Assembly (NCBI RefSeq): GCF_026460885.1 | Contig: NZ_JAOVZW010000013.1 | Location: forward strand, 248,001-312,000 | Direction: 5' to 3' | Source: Chryseobacterium formosum | Lineage (GTDB): Bacteria > Bacteroidota > Bacteroidia > Flavobacteriales > Weeksellaceae | DNA length: 64,000 nt | Shown: positions 1 to 8,133 of the stretch, one piece after another | Numbering within the stretch: the first letter of the stretch is position 1 | Layout of the letters: every line of letters starts with the position of its first letter | Notes under the pieces: generated by a model | Seen by the model: only the letters and a program-made list of their open reading frames with translations | The model's database searches: none | What the model was told of the DNA's origin: nothing | Made by a program: the position numbers and the translations under genes

Positions 1-1
1 T

Positions 2-571
2 ACAGGATTGTCCTATATTGATGTTAAACAATTAAAATACACTAAAATAAAAGAGGAGTCCGATGGAAGTTTGTGGATTATGTCAAACAGGCAAAAATCA
101 AAGTCACCTACTGATATTCCTTTGTTGGAAAACGCTATTATAATTATGAAAAAATATAGGGGGCATCTACTTTGTCAAGATTCAAATCTTGTATTACCAG
201 TTCGTTCAAATCAAAAAATGAATGAGTATTTAAAGGAAATCGCTACTTTATGTGGAATTGATTCAGAGCTTAATACACATAAAGCCAGAAGAACTTTTGC
301 AAGTACTGTTACCCTTAAAAATGGTGTTCCAATCAATGTTGTTAAAGAATTACTAGGACATCATTCTGTAACTCAAACTGAAGAATATGCTTTAACAACT
401 CAAGAGGTAATTAATAATGAAATGAATAACCTTAAAATAAAACTACAAAATAATCAAGAAAACATAGTACAACATATTCAAATAAAAAAGATTTTAAACG
501 AAAGTGAAATTCAATTGCTTCAAGATTATGAAAAGCTTAAAAATAAAATCTTGGGAGTTTCTGATTTGTAA
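2..571 (+). CDS. Tyrosine recombinase/integrase, C-terminal part (5' end outside window)
   Basis: Site-specific recombinase of the phage-integrase family, probably the integrase of the conjugative element that fills the next 28 kb. The frame is open to the left edge, so the N-terminal arm- and core-binding domains are missing from view. Counting from the TTG at base 8, the catalytic signature is visible: HKAR at residues 91-94, LLGHH at 115-119 and the nucleophile Tyr127 in TEEYA. The tail after the Tyr is long and charged. It ends just before a strong bidirectional terminator. The family call is firm; that it is the integrase of this element is inferred from position next to HTH genes, SSB and tra genes. 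Confidence 0.93.
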   Translation, partial: TGLSYIDVKQLKYTKIKEESDGSLWIMSNRQKSKSPTDIPLLENAIIIMKKYRGHLLCQDSNLVLPVRSNQKMNEYLKEIATLCGIDSELNTHKARRTFASTVTLKNGVPINVVKELLGHHSVTQTEEYALTTQEVINNEMNNLKIKLQNNQENIVQHIQIKKILNESEIQLLQDYEKLKNKILGVSDL

Positions 572-575
572 AGCG

Positions 576-610
576 AATGAAGAGGAGTTTTTACTAAACT
601 CCTCTTCATT
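576..610. terminator. Bidirectional terminator between integrase and the small leftward genes
   Basis: Perfect 15-base inverted repeat (arms 576-590 and 596-610) with a five-base loop. The arms begin and end in A/T runs, so it can act on both strands. It lies right after the integrase stop and overlaps the last codons of the convergent gene. Confidence 0.85.
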
Positions 611-884
611 TGTTTATGATTACAAAACTTCTAACAGCAGGGTGGTAAGATGGTATATAGATGAAATAGCCAAATTCTTGTAATTCTTTAAAATATTTGT
701 GATAAGTGGGGATAGTTTTGACATGAGAATTCTTCATAAGCCTGCTTCTGCTTACGATTATTTTCTTCTTTCGACGTTGTTTTATACCCATATAAGTAAT
801 TGCTGTTAGAAGTGCAATATGAATAACACTTAGTCTTTCGTCGGAAGAAAATCTCTCCATGAAACTGTACCAATAGTCATTCAT
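606..884 (-). CDS. Small winged-helix-like protein of the conjugative element
   Basis: A 92-residue basic protein without a named function. The middle (about residues 36-75) is rich in Lys/Arg and reads like a winged-helix segment: an SRSRLMK stretch followed by a helix around TYHKYFKELQEFGY and a strand pair. Proteins of this look commonly sit beside an excisionase-like HTH gene near the integrase of Bacteroidota conjugative elements. It starts two bases after the HTH gene stop, so the two are co-transcribed. A regulatory or replication-related DNA-binding role is inference. Confidence 0.7.
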   Translation of the reverse strand: MNDYWYSFMERFSSDERLSVIHIALLTAITYMGIKQRRKKKIIVSRSRLMKNSHVKTIPTYHKYFKELQEFGYFIYIPSYHPAVRSFVIINK

Positions 885-886
885 AG

Positions 887-1165
887 TTAGTTGTTTTCAA
901 ATAAACTTTTTAAATCTTTACTGTTATAGTAGTAAGATCCCAGTATTTTCTTTGATCTGATTTTTCCACTTATTCTTAAATTTTGAAGAGTGGCAGGAGA
1001 AATCTCTAAAATTTTCCTAACAGCCTTACTTCTTAACCATTCAGTATCCATATTTCTTTTTCCATTTTGATTAAAATCATTTATTAGAAAAAGTTTTATT
1101 TCTGAAATGATCTCGTTCTTTATGTTGTCTAGGTCTTGTTTTGTTATATTTTCCATGTAATTCAA
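887..1165 (-). CDS. Excisionase-like helix-turn-helix protein
   Basis: A 92-residue protein whose C-terminal half is a MerR/excisionase-type HTH: WLRSKAVRKILEIS, then SPATLQNLRISGKI, then a wing ending in YYYNSKDLKSL. This architecture is used by Xis-like factors and small regulators that assist integrase in Bacteroidota integrative elements. The N-terminal 40 residues are helical and may dimerise. It is transcribed away from the SSB gene and leads a two-gene unit. Likely roles are excision factor or element regulator; the sequence does not separate these. Confidence 0.8.
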   Translation of the reverse strand: MNYMENITKQDLDNIKNEIISEIKLFLINDFNQNGKRNMDTEWLRSKAVRKILEISPATLQNLRISGKIRSKKILGSYYYNSKDLKSLFENN

Positions 1166-1573
1166 TTTAGACTGAAAAATTAATAAACATGATTTAATAT
1201 ATACTATTGAATGGATCTGTTAGCTTACCTTGGCGTTATCTGTCAATGTTTTTTTCATTTTTATATGTCTATTAGAGCTTTGTAATTTTTTAAAATTTTC
1301 GCCAATAAACCGGTAAAAAGGCAGCTAAGGTATAGCGGCCAGCCCATTCTTTTGCCAGCCAAAAGACTACGGCATAAACGGTTTCCTCCCTAAAGGTGCC
1401 CTCCAATTATTCCGTTTCCTTTTGTCTTTCCCCTTTGTCCGCTAAGATTATCTGCTTTCTTTTTTCCGGTTTTTCTTTTGAAAAATATTCAGCGAAGCCT
1501 GAAAGGCTTTCAGAGAAAGGACGGAGAAGAGATTGAGAACAATTCAAAATGTACAATCTTAAAAACAACGATT
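1166..1573. other. Non-coding region upstream of SSB
   Basis: About 400 bases without a convincing gene. It contains a GC-richer stretch (about 1310-1480) unlike the flanking AT-rich DNA, with a direct repeat GCCAGCC at 1338-1344 and 1354-1360. The layout, just upstream of the SSB/DUF932 genes, resembles conserved leader regions of related elements. A regulatory or structured-RNA role is possible, but I see no clear promoter or perfect hairpin. Confidence 0.4.
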
Positions 1574-1984
1574 ATGAACATTATCGGAAGACTGACAAGA
1601 GATGCGCAGGTTTGCAAATTGTCAAATGAAAAACATGTGGTCAATTTTTCAATTGCTACAAACGACAGCTATCGTAACAAACAAGGTGAACGGGTTGAAC
1701 AGACTACTTACTTTCAATGCGCTTATTGGATTTCTCCAAAAGTTGCAAATTTTTTAACCAAAGGTACTTTGGTGGAACTAAGCGGAAGAGCCTATACCTC
1801 TGCATGGATTGGTAAAGACGGAGAGCCTCACGCAGGTTTGAATTTCCACACCTCACAAATCAAGGTCCACAGCAGTGGCAAAAGAAATGAAAGTAATTCT
1901 AATGTTTCCAATAAAGCAACTCAGAAAAAGAATGAAAAACCCAAATCCAATAAAAATGATAAGGATGATGATCTCCCATTTTAA
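1574..1984 (+). CDS. ssb: Single-stranded DNA-binding protein
   Basis: OB-fold SSB of 136 residues. It opens MNIIGRLTRDAQV, has the YFQCAYW and GTLVELSGRAYTSAWI strands, and ends in the acidic tail DDDLPF that docks partner proteins. I chose the ATG at 1574 because it aligns with the family start; an upstream in-frame ATG at 1478 would add 32 atypical residues. A tra-element copy like this normally protects the transferred strand. It is followed by a DUF932 gene on the same strand. Confidence 0.93.
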   Translation: MNIIGRLTRDAQVCKLSNEKHVVNFSIATNDSYRNKQGERVEQTTYFQCAYWISPKVANFLTKGTLVELSGRAYTSAWIGKDGEPHAGLNFHTSQIKVHSSGKRNESNSNVSNKATQKKNEKPKSNKNDKDDDLPF

Positions 1985-2024
1985 ATCAATCAAAACAATT
2001 TTCTAATATTTTAACACTAACATC

Positions 2025-3098
2025 ATGGCACATAATTTAAATTTCAACAACAGAACAGGAAAATATTCATTTTTCAGTGTAAAGGAAAAGGCATGGCACA
2101 ACTTAGGACAAATCGTAGAAGATTATCCAACAAGTGAAGAAGCTATCAGATTCGCAGGACTTGATTATGAGGTGGAAAAGTCTCCATTATTTACAAAAAG
2201 TAATGCGGTTATAGAAAAGGGAGATGATATAATAATGAGCGATTCAGCATTGGAAGTTCCAAACTATTTCGCCAACATCCGTACCGATAACAATACGGTT
2301 TTAGGGGTTGTCGGAAAAGACTACCAAATTGTACAAAACCGTGAAGCCTTTTCTTTCTTTGATGCTATCGTAGGCGGGGGAGATGGTATTTTGTACGAGA
2401 CAGCAGGAGTTTTGGGTAATGGGGAAAGAATTTTTATCACGGCTAAACTTCCAGATTATATCCGTGTAGGAAATGGCGACGATATTACAGAAAAATACAT
2501 TTTTCTGACCACCTCACACGATGGAAGCGGAAGTATTACCGCAGCTTTAACTCCAATTCGTATCGTTTGCCAAAATACTTTAAATGCCTCTCTGAGAAAT
2601 ATGAGTAATGTGGTAAGAATCCGACACACGGCAGGAGCAAAACAACGTTTGGAAGATGCTCACAAAGTTATGGGATTAGCGAACACATTAAGTAAAGAAT
2701 TAGAAAAAACTTTTAATCACTGGTCTAAAATTACAGTCGGTGATGATGAAATGAAAAAGCTAATTCAATTGGCACTTTGTCCCAATAAAGAAACTTTAAA
2801 CCATCTGCAAAAAGGAAATTTTGATGAAGTATCAACTGTTTTCAAAAATACCGTTGAAGATGCTTTTGCCTATGCGATGATGAGTGACACCCAACAAATG
2901 GAAACGACTAAAGGAACTTTATTTGGTGCTTACAATGCGGTGACAGGTTTTTATCAGAATGTCAAAACATATAAAAACGAAGAAGCCAAATTACAGTCTA
3001 TTGTCATGGGTGGAACTGCTCAAATGAAATCTCAAAAAGCTTTTGAGCTGTGCGAGAAGTTTGCAGGTTTCGGAGCTGATTCAATTTTGATGAACTAA
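2025..3098 (+). CDS. DUF932 phage/plasmid-like protein
   Basis: A 357-residue DUF932 family protein, a common passenger of phages, plasmids and conjugative elements whose biochemical role is not established. Family features seen: the start MAHNLNFNNRTGKYSFFSVKE followed by WHNLG, the VGKDYQIVQNREAF block near residues 95-110, and TPIRIVCQNTLNASL near 180. Full length, no breaks. It lies 40 bases after ssb on the same strand. Co-location with SSB and a RadC-like gene suggests a role in maintenance or DNA processing during transfer, but that is inference. Confidence 0.9.
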   Translation: MAHNLNFNNRTGKYSFFSVKEKAWHNLGQIVEDYPTSEEAIRFAGLDYEVEKSPLFTKSNAVIEKGDDIIMSDSALEVPNYFANIRTDNNTVLGVVGKDYQIVQNREAFSFFDAIVGGGDGILYETAGVLGNGERIFITAKLPDYIRVGNGDDITEKYIFLTTSHDGSGSITAALTPIRIVCQNTLNASLRNMSNVVRIRHTAGAKQRLEDAHKVMGLANTLSKELEKTFNHWSKITVGDDEMKKLIQLALCPNKETLNHLQKGNFDEVSTVFKNTVEDAFAYAMMSDTQQMETTKGTLFGAYNAVTGFYQNVKTYKNEEAKLQSIVMGGTAQMKSQKAFELCEKFAGFGADSILMN

Positions 3099-3150
3099 CT
3101 TTTTATAATTACGGAAAAAACAAATCTCTGCCGTATTCAGAGTACAAAAT

Positions 3151-3593
3151 ATGAATTTCAATATTGTAAACGAAATAAAACTAAGCTATTCAAGAAACGG
3201 AAACTTTGAAAGCTTGATTACAACTTCACCAGATGCTGTCAAAATATTTAAAGAGCATTTTGATAGTGATGAATGGATTACAGAGAATCTTTTTTTGCCC
3301 TTTGCTTAAATCAGGCAAACAGAGTTTTAGGAATAAAGAAGATTTCAGAATCTGGAATTTCGTCAACCATAGTTGATGTCAGAATCATTATGCAGGCTGC
3401 ACTTTTGTGTAATGCATCAGGAATAATTTTAGCACATAACTATCCATCGGGTAATCTAAAGCCATCGCAGGAAGACCTAAATATTACACAGAAGATTAAA
3501 GAAGCTTCGCAGTTTTTGAATTTTCAATTGCTCGACCATTGTATATTAACTTCTAGTGCGTATATATCATTTGCTGATGACGGTCATTTGTAA
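3151..3593 (+). pseudogene. RadC-like JAB/MPN protein, disrupted by a frameshift
   Basis: The first frame from ATG 3151 gives 52 residues (MNFNIVNEIKLSYSRNG..., ending at a TAA at 3307) that match the N-terminal lead of RadC-like proteins in these elements. The rest is in another frame from about 3273: NQANRVLGIKKIS, then LAHNYPSGNLKPS, then LLDHCILT, to the stop at 3593. One added A near 3272 (GAA-ATG-GAT) would fuse them seamlessly. The metal motif reads HNYPSG instead of the usual HNHPSG, so a metal-binding His is also lost. If translation starts at 3273 a 106-residue truncated protein could still be made. Followed by a terminator. Confidence 0.8.
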
Positions 3594-3606
3594 ATATTAA
3601 AAAAAG

Positions 3607-3635
3607 AAAACGGCAATCTTTAGGTTGCCGTTTTT
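3607..3635 (+). terminator. Terminator after the RadC-like gene
   Basis: Stem arms AAAACGGCAA (3607-3616) and TTGCCGTTTT (3625-3634) with an eight-base loop and a T tract on the plus strand. Confidence 0.85.
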
Positions 3636-3643
3636 CACCTCGG

Positions 3644-3686
3644 GCGAAAAGACAATTCCTTCCTGTGGTCGGAAACGTCTTTTCGC
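3644..3686. repeat. Second, longer stem-loop with nested hairpin
   Basis: Arms GCGAAAAGAC (3644-3653) and GTCTTTTCGC (3677-3686) pair perfectly. The 23-base interior contains its own TTCC...GGAA pairing. A T-rich run follows on the plus strand. It directly follows a complete terminator, so it is either a backup terminator or a structured RNA or site. The rest of 3594-3983 holds nothing recognisable apart from the traQ terminator. Confidence 0.6.
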
Positions 3687-3955
3687 ATTTTTCATGGAGC
3701 AATAACTTTGATGAATTTGTAATCAGTAATTCAAAATTTCATCAAAGATATTGCAGGATATGATGTGGTCTATTTAAGATAGTCCGATAATTTTTTAAGT
3801 GCGGAAAAAAGAAAATTTCTCTATACTATCGAAAACTTCTTTTTTGTATGCAAAAATAACCCAATACGCCATCAGCACAAACCTGCAGCTTTATTAAGTT
3901 ACGTCTTTAATCTTTACTTTTATAAGCAAATTGTACTCTCTTCATTTAATGAAAA

Positions 3956-3974
3956 ATCCCACAATCAGTGGGAT
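3956..3974 (-). terminator. Terminator of the tra operon
   Basis: Arms ATCCCAC (3956-3962) and GTGGGAT (3968-3974) with a five-base loop. On the minus strand the stem is followed by TTTTTC. It lies about 10 bases beyond the traQ stop, so it closes the leftward transfer operon. Confidence 0.75.
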
Positions 3975-3983
3975 GTTCTAAAG

Positions 3984-4430
3984 CTAATTTTTAGCATTAA
4001 ATTGAAAACTAATTTGTCTTACATTTCCAAAACTATCGTAAATCCAAACATCAAAACTTTGCGAAACAGTCGAGGTTGAGGTGTAATACAGTCTAAATTC
4101 TTTTTCGCTAAGCTCGTATGAATCATTGGGTTTGTAGGGGGGGTGATTATTATAACGCAGCGTTCCATTTCCATCAAACTGAAAATACCTGAGATAATAC
4201 TTAGTTTCGGCATAATGACCTTTTGGAATGATTTTCAATGTGATTTCAACAGTTTCTCCAGTAGCAATATCTTTTGGAATTGGCATAATATTCAGTTCAA
4301 ATGGGAAATTTTGCTGTATTTCCAAATCATTTGTCGAGCAGGATGACAGACTCAATTCAAAAAGTATCATGACCGGAATAATCAGCAGTAAGGCAAGCCC
4401 TTTTTTTATGATGATTTTAATATTTTTCAT
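3984..4430 (-). CDS. traQ: Conjugal transfer lipoprotein TraQ (DUF3872)
   Basis: Last gene of the leftward tra operon, 148 residues. It has a Lys-rich start, a hydrophobic segment at 12-28 and a lipobox LSSC with Cys31, so it should be an outer-membrane lipoprotein. The remainder is a beta-rich single domain of the DUF3872/TraQ type found in CTnDOT-like elements (motifs GETVEITLKI, YYLRYFQFDG, WIYDSFGN). Its exact job in the mating apparatus is unknown. It follows traO by nine bases. Confidence 0.85.
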   Translation of the reverse strand: MKNIKIIIKKGLALLLIIPVMILFELSLSSCSTNDLEIQQNFPFELNIMPIPKDIATGETVEITLKIIPKGHYAETKYYLRYFQFDGNGTLRYNNHPPYKPNDSYELSEKEFRLYYTSTSTVSQSFDVWIYDSFGNVRQISFQFNAKN

Positions 4431-4439
4431 GGGTAAATT

Positions 4440-5000
4440 TTATAAATTAATTCTTATTCCCAGACCTGCAGAAGGCCTGATCAGTTGACGGGAGGAATTC
4501 CACAGAGCCTTTGCTTTTAGATGAGGGAGCAAAACAATTCGGTCTGAAAGATAAATTTCTACAGAAACTTTCCCGCCGGCTCCATAAACAAAATTGGATT
4601 CACTTAAAATCTCAGCTCCGTCAAAAAGCAGATTATTTCCTTTATTAATGCTCTCAAACCCTGCTGTGGCAGATAATGAGAAATTAAATAATAGGTTTTT
4701 TTTGCGATCTGATATAAGATTAAAGCTGTAACCTGCTTCGGCAAGGAAAGTTTCAATCGGTATTAAGACGGTTTTATAGTTATGCTTCTCATTCTGGTAT
4801 TCAAAACTGAAAAAACTGTAATTTCCTTTTCCTGACTGATTCGTTATTGCTGTGTTGATAAAATAATTCTCGCTTTTAGAATCATTGAATAGAAATCCGG
4901 CATTCAATTCAATCGCTTTCTGTTTAGGATTTAACCGCTGAGCCTTTGCTGTTACGCTCATCAGAAATAAGCTTATGACATAAAAATGTAGCCTTTTCAT
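4440..5000 (-). CDS. traO: Conjugal transfer protein TraO
   Basis: A 186-residue protein with an N-terminal signal peptide (about residues 1-20, ending AKA) and an outer-membrane beta-barrel look: alternating strands, glycine turns and a C-terminal run RPSAGLGIRINL ending in a hydrophobic residue. It matches TraO of Bacteroidota conjugative transposons in length and position between traN and traQ. It probably belongs to the outer-membrane part of the transfer channel. Confidence 0.88.
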   Translation of the reverse strand: MKRLHFYVISLFLMSVTAKAQRLNPKQKAIELNAGFLFNDSKSENYFINTAITNQSGKGNYSFFSFEYQNEKHNYKTVLIPIETFLAEAGYSFNLISDRKKNLLFNFSLSATAGFESINKGNNLLFDGAEILSESNFVYGAGGKVSVEIYLSDRIVLLPHLKAKALWNSSRQLIRPSAGLGIRINL

Positions 5001-5001
5001 G

Positions 5002-5898
5002 TTATTTCAGTTTTAGGTTAATATCTTTAAAAACAGATGCGGCAATCAGGTCGTTGTTGGTAACCTGCATTTTTAAATTCCGACCGCCGTTTTTTTCTAA
5101 AATTTCTATTTCTAAGATTTGACCCTCCATCAACGTAAACTGATCCAGCAGGAAAATATCAAATGTTTCGTTATGTTCTTCTACCTTAAAGATTGTAGAA
5201 TAATTTCTAAGCGGAGACAATATCCTGTCCTGTACTACTGTTCTTTTTATTTTTTTCTCATCTACAATTTTGAAAGTGATGAAATCGACGGGATATGGAA
5301 TATTTCCGGAGTTTTTTAGGTGTATAATAAAATAGTATTTACCTTCATGAACATACAAACCCCGAAGCAAAAACTGAATTCCAAAGCTTTTGTTTCCGAT
5401 GTGCTTAATGGTTCTTTTCGGATTTTTGTACAGGGTCTGCATGATCAGCTCTGTCAGCAAAGATGAACTTCCATCCATCACATCAAAAATCACATCTGAA
5501 GCATATTCCTTTTCATTATTACGCTGGAGTTTAAGCAGATTATAGTTTAAAGTGTCTGGGTAAGAGCTGTAAAAAACATCGAAGCTGTAAAACTTCCCAT
5601 CTTCAGTGACCACTGAGAAATTGGTTTCTTCTTCAAAATCTCTTGTTGATGCTTTTACCCTTAAAACATTCGCAACATCATCAGCCTTGCTGGCAATCAG
5701 GTTTTCACTTCCTAAATCAACATATTTAATAGGTGAAGGAAATAATAAGTGTGTTGTTTTATTGTAGGTAACTTCCATTTTGTAGGGTTCAAGTCTTCCC
5801 TGATTCAGTGACATCAAACCATCTTGATCCTGTGCATTGACTGAATGGTTGATGATCAATAACAGCAGAGTGATCCATTTATTTAAAGTGTTTTTCAT
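5002..5898 (-). CDS. traN: Conjugal transfer protein TraN (DUF4138, VirB9-like)
   Basis: A 298-residue protein with a signal peptide (about 1-22, ending VNA). The family landmarks are the early THLLFPSPIKYVDLGSENLI block and the later TIKHIGNKSFGIQFLLRGLY region. TraN of CTnDOT-type elements is thought to fill the VirB9-like position in the envelope-spanning channel together with TraM. It is packed tightly between traM and traO with 1-21 base gaps. Confidence 0.9.
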   Translation of the reverse strand: MKNTLNKWITLLLLIINHSVNAQDQDGLMSLNQGRLEPYKMEVTYNKTTHLLFPSPIKYVDLGSENLIASKADDVANVLRVKASTRDFEEETNFSVVTEDGKFYSFDVFYSSYPDTLNYNLLKLQRNNEKEYASDVIFDVMDGSSSLLTELIMQTLYKNPKRTIKHIGNKSFGIQFLLRGLYVHEGKYYFIIHLKNSGNIPYPVDFITFKIVDEKKIKRTVVQDRILSPLRNYSTIFKVEEHNETFDIFLLDQFTLMEGQILEIEILEKNGGRNLKMQVTNNDLIAASVFKDINLKLK

Positions 5899-5919
5899 TG
5901 AATTTTAATTTATTAAGGG

Positions 5920-7251
5920 TTAATTTTTAGCTACCAAAAGAATTTGATGACCGGCTTTTACAGTTACTTTAGGCATTCTGACCTTTCTTTGAAAATATCC
6001 CGAAACTCCCTGAACAACTCCGTGGGTTAAATCAGAAGCGATTTGCTGACCTGCAGATTGAGTCATCATAATGTTTGTTCCTGATGACTGGCTCATATTG
6101 GCAACGATATCATTCACAGCATTTTGTTCCGGTGTGTAAGGAATATGTAAACCCAGTTGACCATCATTATTGTGAATACTGATGTCGACATTTTGAATAG
6201 AGCCTCGATATTCGATACTGGATATTTTTAATTGCAATCTTCCACCCTGAAATTTGCATGATGCTTTCAATAAAGTTCCCTCTGGAATTAATGTTCTACC
6301 TAATAGCATTGGTTCAGAAAGTCGTAATGAAATGAAACTCTCAGCAGTGACCAGCTGGGTTTGATGAATTACCGCCCGTATACTGTTTTGGGTAATTTGA
6401 TCGTTGTCCTGATTACCTTGGATACCGATGAAATTGTTTTTGCTCAAGTTCGCTAGAAACGCACTGTCACCAGGCTCACGGTACAAGGCAGATACTACAT
6501 TTTTATTGGGGAGCTTTACTGAATTAATCTTAACCTTTGGTTCTGTTGGCTCAGATTTTACAGAGGTATCAGATGGTTTTGTGTCTGTAATATTTCCATT
6601 TTGATGAGAAGATGACGGAAGATATTTTGCTGCCAACTGATAAGATTTTTCCATCAATTCCAACTGCTCATCAATTCCGCTACCTTTCGGTATAGAATTA
6701 TTCTGCATAGATTCATTTTTTAATCTCGAAATCTCTTTTTTCAAGTTACTTACTTCCTGATCATCCCGACTGTAAAAGTTTCCCAAAGTCTGTTGCGCAT
6801 TACGGTAACTGTTCATAGCATTTTGGTCGCCATGCGTCAGCATTCCTGGCTTGTCGGTCGAGTTGAATTGGGTGGATTGATCTGGTGAAAGATTTGTTGC
6901 CTGACCATCATTCCAGTAATCAGATAATGAATTCAAAGTGTTCGTCTTTTCTTCATTTTTCTGTTCCAGCAGTTGCTGTTCGTAAGCTTTCTGCTTATCA
7001 GACTGAAGTTTGTCATCAGTGGCCTGTGGAACTACTGAATTAAAACCGACATCCTCAATGAGAAGATTCTTCTCTTTGGGTTTAAAAATGAGATAGAGAC
7101 AACCCGCACAGACAACGGCCATTAAGAAATAGATAAGTGGTTTTTTGAATTTTTCAAATCTCTGCAGATTGCTAAATGACTGTTCCTCGTTAGCCATTCT
7201 ATCGGAATTGCCTTCGGTAAGTCGAATCTGGTTTCTGTTCTCGTTATTCAT
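5920..7251 (-). CDS. traM: Conjugal transfer protein TraM (VirB10-like)
   Basis: A 443-residue inner-membrane protein with one membrane segment near residues 38-58. A long Gln/Asn/Ser-rich linker (about 70-250) should cross the periplasm. The C-terminal TraM domain (about 270-443) includes RTLIPEGTLLKASC and ends near AGHQILLVAKN. Family role: the VirB10-like scaffold linking inner and outer membranes. Its start overlaps the end of traL by eight bases. Confidence 0.9.
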   Translation of the reverse strand: MNNENRNQIRLTEGNSDRMANEEQSFSNLQRFEKFKKPLIYFLMAVVCAGCLYLIFKPKEKNLLIEDVGFNSVVPQATDDKLQSDKQKAYEQQLLEQKNEEKTNTLNSLSDYWNDGQATNLSPDQSTQFNSTDKPGMLTHGDQNAMNSYRNAQQTLGNFYSRDDQEVSNLKKEISRLKNESMQNNSIPKGSGIDEQLELMEKSYQLAAKYLPSSSHQNGNITDTKPSDTSVKSEPTEPKVKINSVKLPNKNVVSALYREPGDSAFLANLSKNNFIGIQGNQDNDQITQNSIRAVIHQTQLVTAESFISLRLSEPMLLGRTLIPEGTLLKASCKFQGGRLQLKISSIEYRGSIQNVDISIHNNDGQLGLHIPYTPEQNAVNDIVANMSQSSGTNIMMTQSAGQQIASDLTHGVVQGVSGYFQRKVRMPKVTVKAGHQILLVAKN

Positions 7252-7495
7252 CCTGATGGGTTTTAGTAATTATACTTTGAGGAATACCCTGAATATGACT
7301 AATAGAGAGGATATTGTTTCCGTTAGACGTTTCGTACCAAATGTAGGTGATGGTTAAAACGGTCAGCATCACATAAATTCCCAAAAAAAACTTTGTCAAT
7401 GTTCTCTGCCTGCTTCTGCTTAAAGATTTCCAATGGTTTTCAATCGAATTGACATATCGGTCAACTGCTATTCTGAATTTTTTCATACTGTACAT
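7244..7495 (-). CDS. traL: Conjugal transfer protein TraL-like small membrane protein
   Basis: About 83 residues: a basic N-terminal stretch (SMKKFRIAVDRYVNSI), one membrane segment around FFLGIYVMLTVLTITYIWY, and a short periplasmic tail. Size, single TM and position between traK and traM fit TraL of CTnDOT-like elements; sequence recognition alone is weak. I place the start at 7495, two bases past the traK stop; the Met three codons later (7486) is equally possible. It overlaps traM. Confidence 0.75.
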   Translation of the reverse strand: MYSMKKFRIAVDRYVNSIENHWKSLSRSRQRTLTKFFLGIYVMLTVLTITYIWYETSNGNNILSISHIQGIPQSIITKTHQDE

Positions 7496-7496
7496 T

Positions 7497-8120
7497 TTAG
7501 CGGTCAACAGTTTCGATATCTTTATTTTCAATAACATTGAATTTTTCCATCGTAAATCCTTGAGGATTATTGTCAGACCTTACAGAGTTGACAAGAATAC
7601 AGCTGGTAATTAAACTTCTCTTGGTCAGATTGCTCGATCTGTAGATAAACTGCTTTGCGAAGGTCTGAACCTGATACGGGTAACTGTCAAAGCTGGCAGC
7701 AACACTGTCGATCTCAATTCTCTGTTGGATATTCCCTGAAATAATTCTGTTGTAATATCCTTTTTCTGAAAGGTCTTTGTAATAATTAAATGCAGACTGG
7801 TCAGCTAAGTTGAATGCTCTTTTTACATTACTTTCTATCGCATTTTTATCCGGTGCAATCGTGAAGAAAAGTTCATGAAAACGTCTGACATGCTCTCGTG
7901 CTTCTACAGGACGATTCAACGACATATCCTGAGATAAGGCAAGCATCAATGATTTTCCATTATCCAATACATAAATTTTCTGACGCTGTTCTTCGGCAAA
8001 CTCGTATGATTTGTATACAGCAATCCCTGCAACTCCGAAACATAACAGGGCAAAAATAAAAGTGAATAATCTGATCTGCCTGAAACTGTTTTCGATATTT
8101 TTTAAGATTTTAAATTCCAT
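7497..8120 (-). CDS. traK: Conjugal transfer protein TraK (VirB8-like)
   Basis: A 207-residue bitopic protein with a short cytosolic start, a membrane segment near residues 17-36, and a periplasmic domain containing EAREHVRRFHELFFTIAPD, typical of TraK. The family corresponds to VirB8, an assembly factor at the inner membrane. It lies 13 bases after traJ and abuts traL. Confidence 0.92.
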   Translation of the reverse strand: MEFKILKNIENSFRQIRLFTFIFALLCFGVAGIAVYKSYEFAEEQRQKIYVLDNGKSLMLALSQDMSLNRPVEAREHVRRFHELFFTIAPDKNAIESNVKRAFNLADQSAFNYYKDLSEKGYYNRIISGNIQQRIEIDSVAASFDSYPYQVQTFAKQFIYRSSNLTKRSLITSCILVNSVRSDNNPQGFTMEKFNVIENKDIETVDR

Positions 8121-8133
8121 TTTTCTGTTTTAA

